Assembly: GCA_003994795.1 (NCBI GenBank)
Contig: AP018269.1
Span: 1-64,000 of the forward strand
DNA length: 64,000 nucleotides
Reading direction: 5' to 3'
Origin: Cylindrospermum sp. NIES-4074
GTDB lineage: Bacteria; Cyanobacteriota; Cyanobacteriia; Cyanobacteriales; Nostocaceae
Part shown: in pieces, positions 63,563 to 64,000 of the stretch
Layout of the letters: each line of letters starts with the position of its first letter
How positions within the stretch are numbered: position 1 is the first letter of the stretch
Program-made: the position numbers and the translations under genes
The notes under the pieces: model-generated
What the model was told of the DNA's origin: nothing
Databases searched by the model: none
Seen by the model: the letters and a program-made list of their open reading frames with translations, nothing else

Positions 63563-64000
63563 TTAAGCTTGAGCCGCAGCAACAGGTAAACTCACCTTCA
63601 AGCGTTTCAACATCGCTTCCCGCGCTTCTATCGCTAAGGTATCATCTAAAGGTTGCAAGGTAATTGCTTGCTGATACTTTAACCGCAACGCTGTTTGAAT
63701 TAACCAGTCAGCGACAAAGGGATTTTTTGGTAACAAAGGGCCGTGGGAATAAGTGGCGATCGCATTTTGATAAAATGCCCCCTCTGTGCCATCTTCACCA
63801 TTATTGCCCAAACCATACACCACACGTCCCAAAGCTTCCACTTTACCCAGCTTGGTACGTCCACCGTGATTCTCAAATCCCACCAAATAAGGTGTACTTC
63901 CCGTCATTTCTTTTAAGTCCTGCGCTAAACGGGAAGCTGTAACTTCAATCACCAAGTTACCAATACAGCGTTTAGTATTTTCACCAGGATGAACAGAAAC
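63563..64000 (-). CDS. GatD-like glutamine amidotransferase (partial)
   Basis: The C-terminal 145 residues of a gene that continues beyond the right window edge (the frame stays open to 64000 with NTKRCIGNLVIEV). Visible features: LVGFENHGGRT, YGLGNNGEDGTEGA, and TYSHGPLLPKNPFVADWLI, where the His of the glutaminase triad lies in YSHGP. These match GatD, which with MurT amidates lipid II. In cyanobacteria this class (CobB/CobQ-like glutaminase) usually sits next to murT; that gene is outside the window. The N-terminal Cys is not visible. Confidence 0.85.
   Translation of the reverse strand, partial: VSVHPGENTKRCIGNLVIEVTASRLAQDLKEMTGSTPYLVGFENHGGRTKLGKVEALGRVVYGLGNNGEDGTEGAFYQNAIATYSHGPLLPKNPFVADWLIQTALRLKYQQAITLQPLDDTLAIEAREAMLKRLKVSLPVAAAQA

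Overview
The window reads as chromosomal DNA of a filamentous, probably heterocyst-forming cyanobacterium (Nostoc/Calothrix type). The octamer GCGATCGC (HIP1) is scattered throughout. Heptanucleotide tandem repeats of the kind known from heterocystous cyanobacteria occur in several gaps. Almost every gap carries small palindromic or MITE-like repeats, and many proteins are cyanobacterial types (2TM protein, Slr1339-type protein, Uma2, DUF3050, SLH-like N-terminus). No rRNA, tRNA or CRISPR array was recognised.

Layout. 0-0.8 kb: decayed remnants of an IS110-type transposase and of a phage/contractile-injection baseplate protein. 0.9-2.6 kb: two tandem VWA proteins and an Slr1339-type protein. 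2.6-7.5 kb: HxlR regulator divergent from an azoreductase, a 2TM protein, a creatininase-family hydrolase, a ROK sugar kinase and an SDR oxidoreductase. 7.5-10.5 kb: an AT-rich island with a two-gene unit, an HsdR-N-like nuclease domain fused to a ParA ATPase plus a ParB-like protein, bounded on the right by a MITE. 10.6-17 kb: SLH/YfbK-type VWA protein, RtcA, FAD-linked oxidase, and a secreted three-fold-repeat protein. 17-18 kb: AllA-like and DoxX-like genes. 18.3-23.4 kb: a BMP-type (nucleoside) ABC transporter whose two permease genes each follow a copy of one MITE. 23.7-27.7 kb: DUF1003, a CadD-like transporter, and an iron/cobalamin-type ABC permease and ATPase.

27.9-37.5 kb: a secreted protein of unknown function, an XPB-like helicase overlapping a DUF790 (Bax1-like) nuclease, a class III adenylate cyclase, and a large multi-PAS hybrid histidine kinase. 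37.5-42.3 kb: a truncated and a complete DUF6174 gene, then a NACHT ATPase ending in 13 near-identical 33-residue HEAT-like repeats. 42.4-46.2 kb: COG0731 radical SAM enzyme, integrase-like fragment, Uma2, NrdG-like activase, DUF3050. 47.2-52.6 kb: an ABC operon read leftwards that I call cmpABCD (bicarbonate) rather than nrtABCD from the binding-site residues of its solute-binding protein. 53.4-57.6 kb: alpha/beta hydrolase, aroE, and a one-pass membrane protein among dense tandem repeats. 58.5-60.8 kb: a SucC/SucD-like pair that lacks the catalytic phosphohistidine. 61-64 kb: a four-hairpin RNA candidate, an orphan antitoxin-like gene, a TPR protein, and the 3' end of a GatD-like amidotransferase gene cut by the window edge.

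The best candidates for undescribed biology are the HsdR-N/ParA plus ParB-like pair, the NACHT protein with its higher-order repeat structure, the catalytically altered SucCD pair, and the four-hairpin RNA at about 61.0 kb. No database search was possible; family names come from motif recognition and remembered reference sequences.
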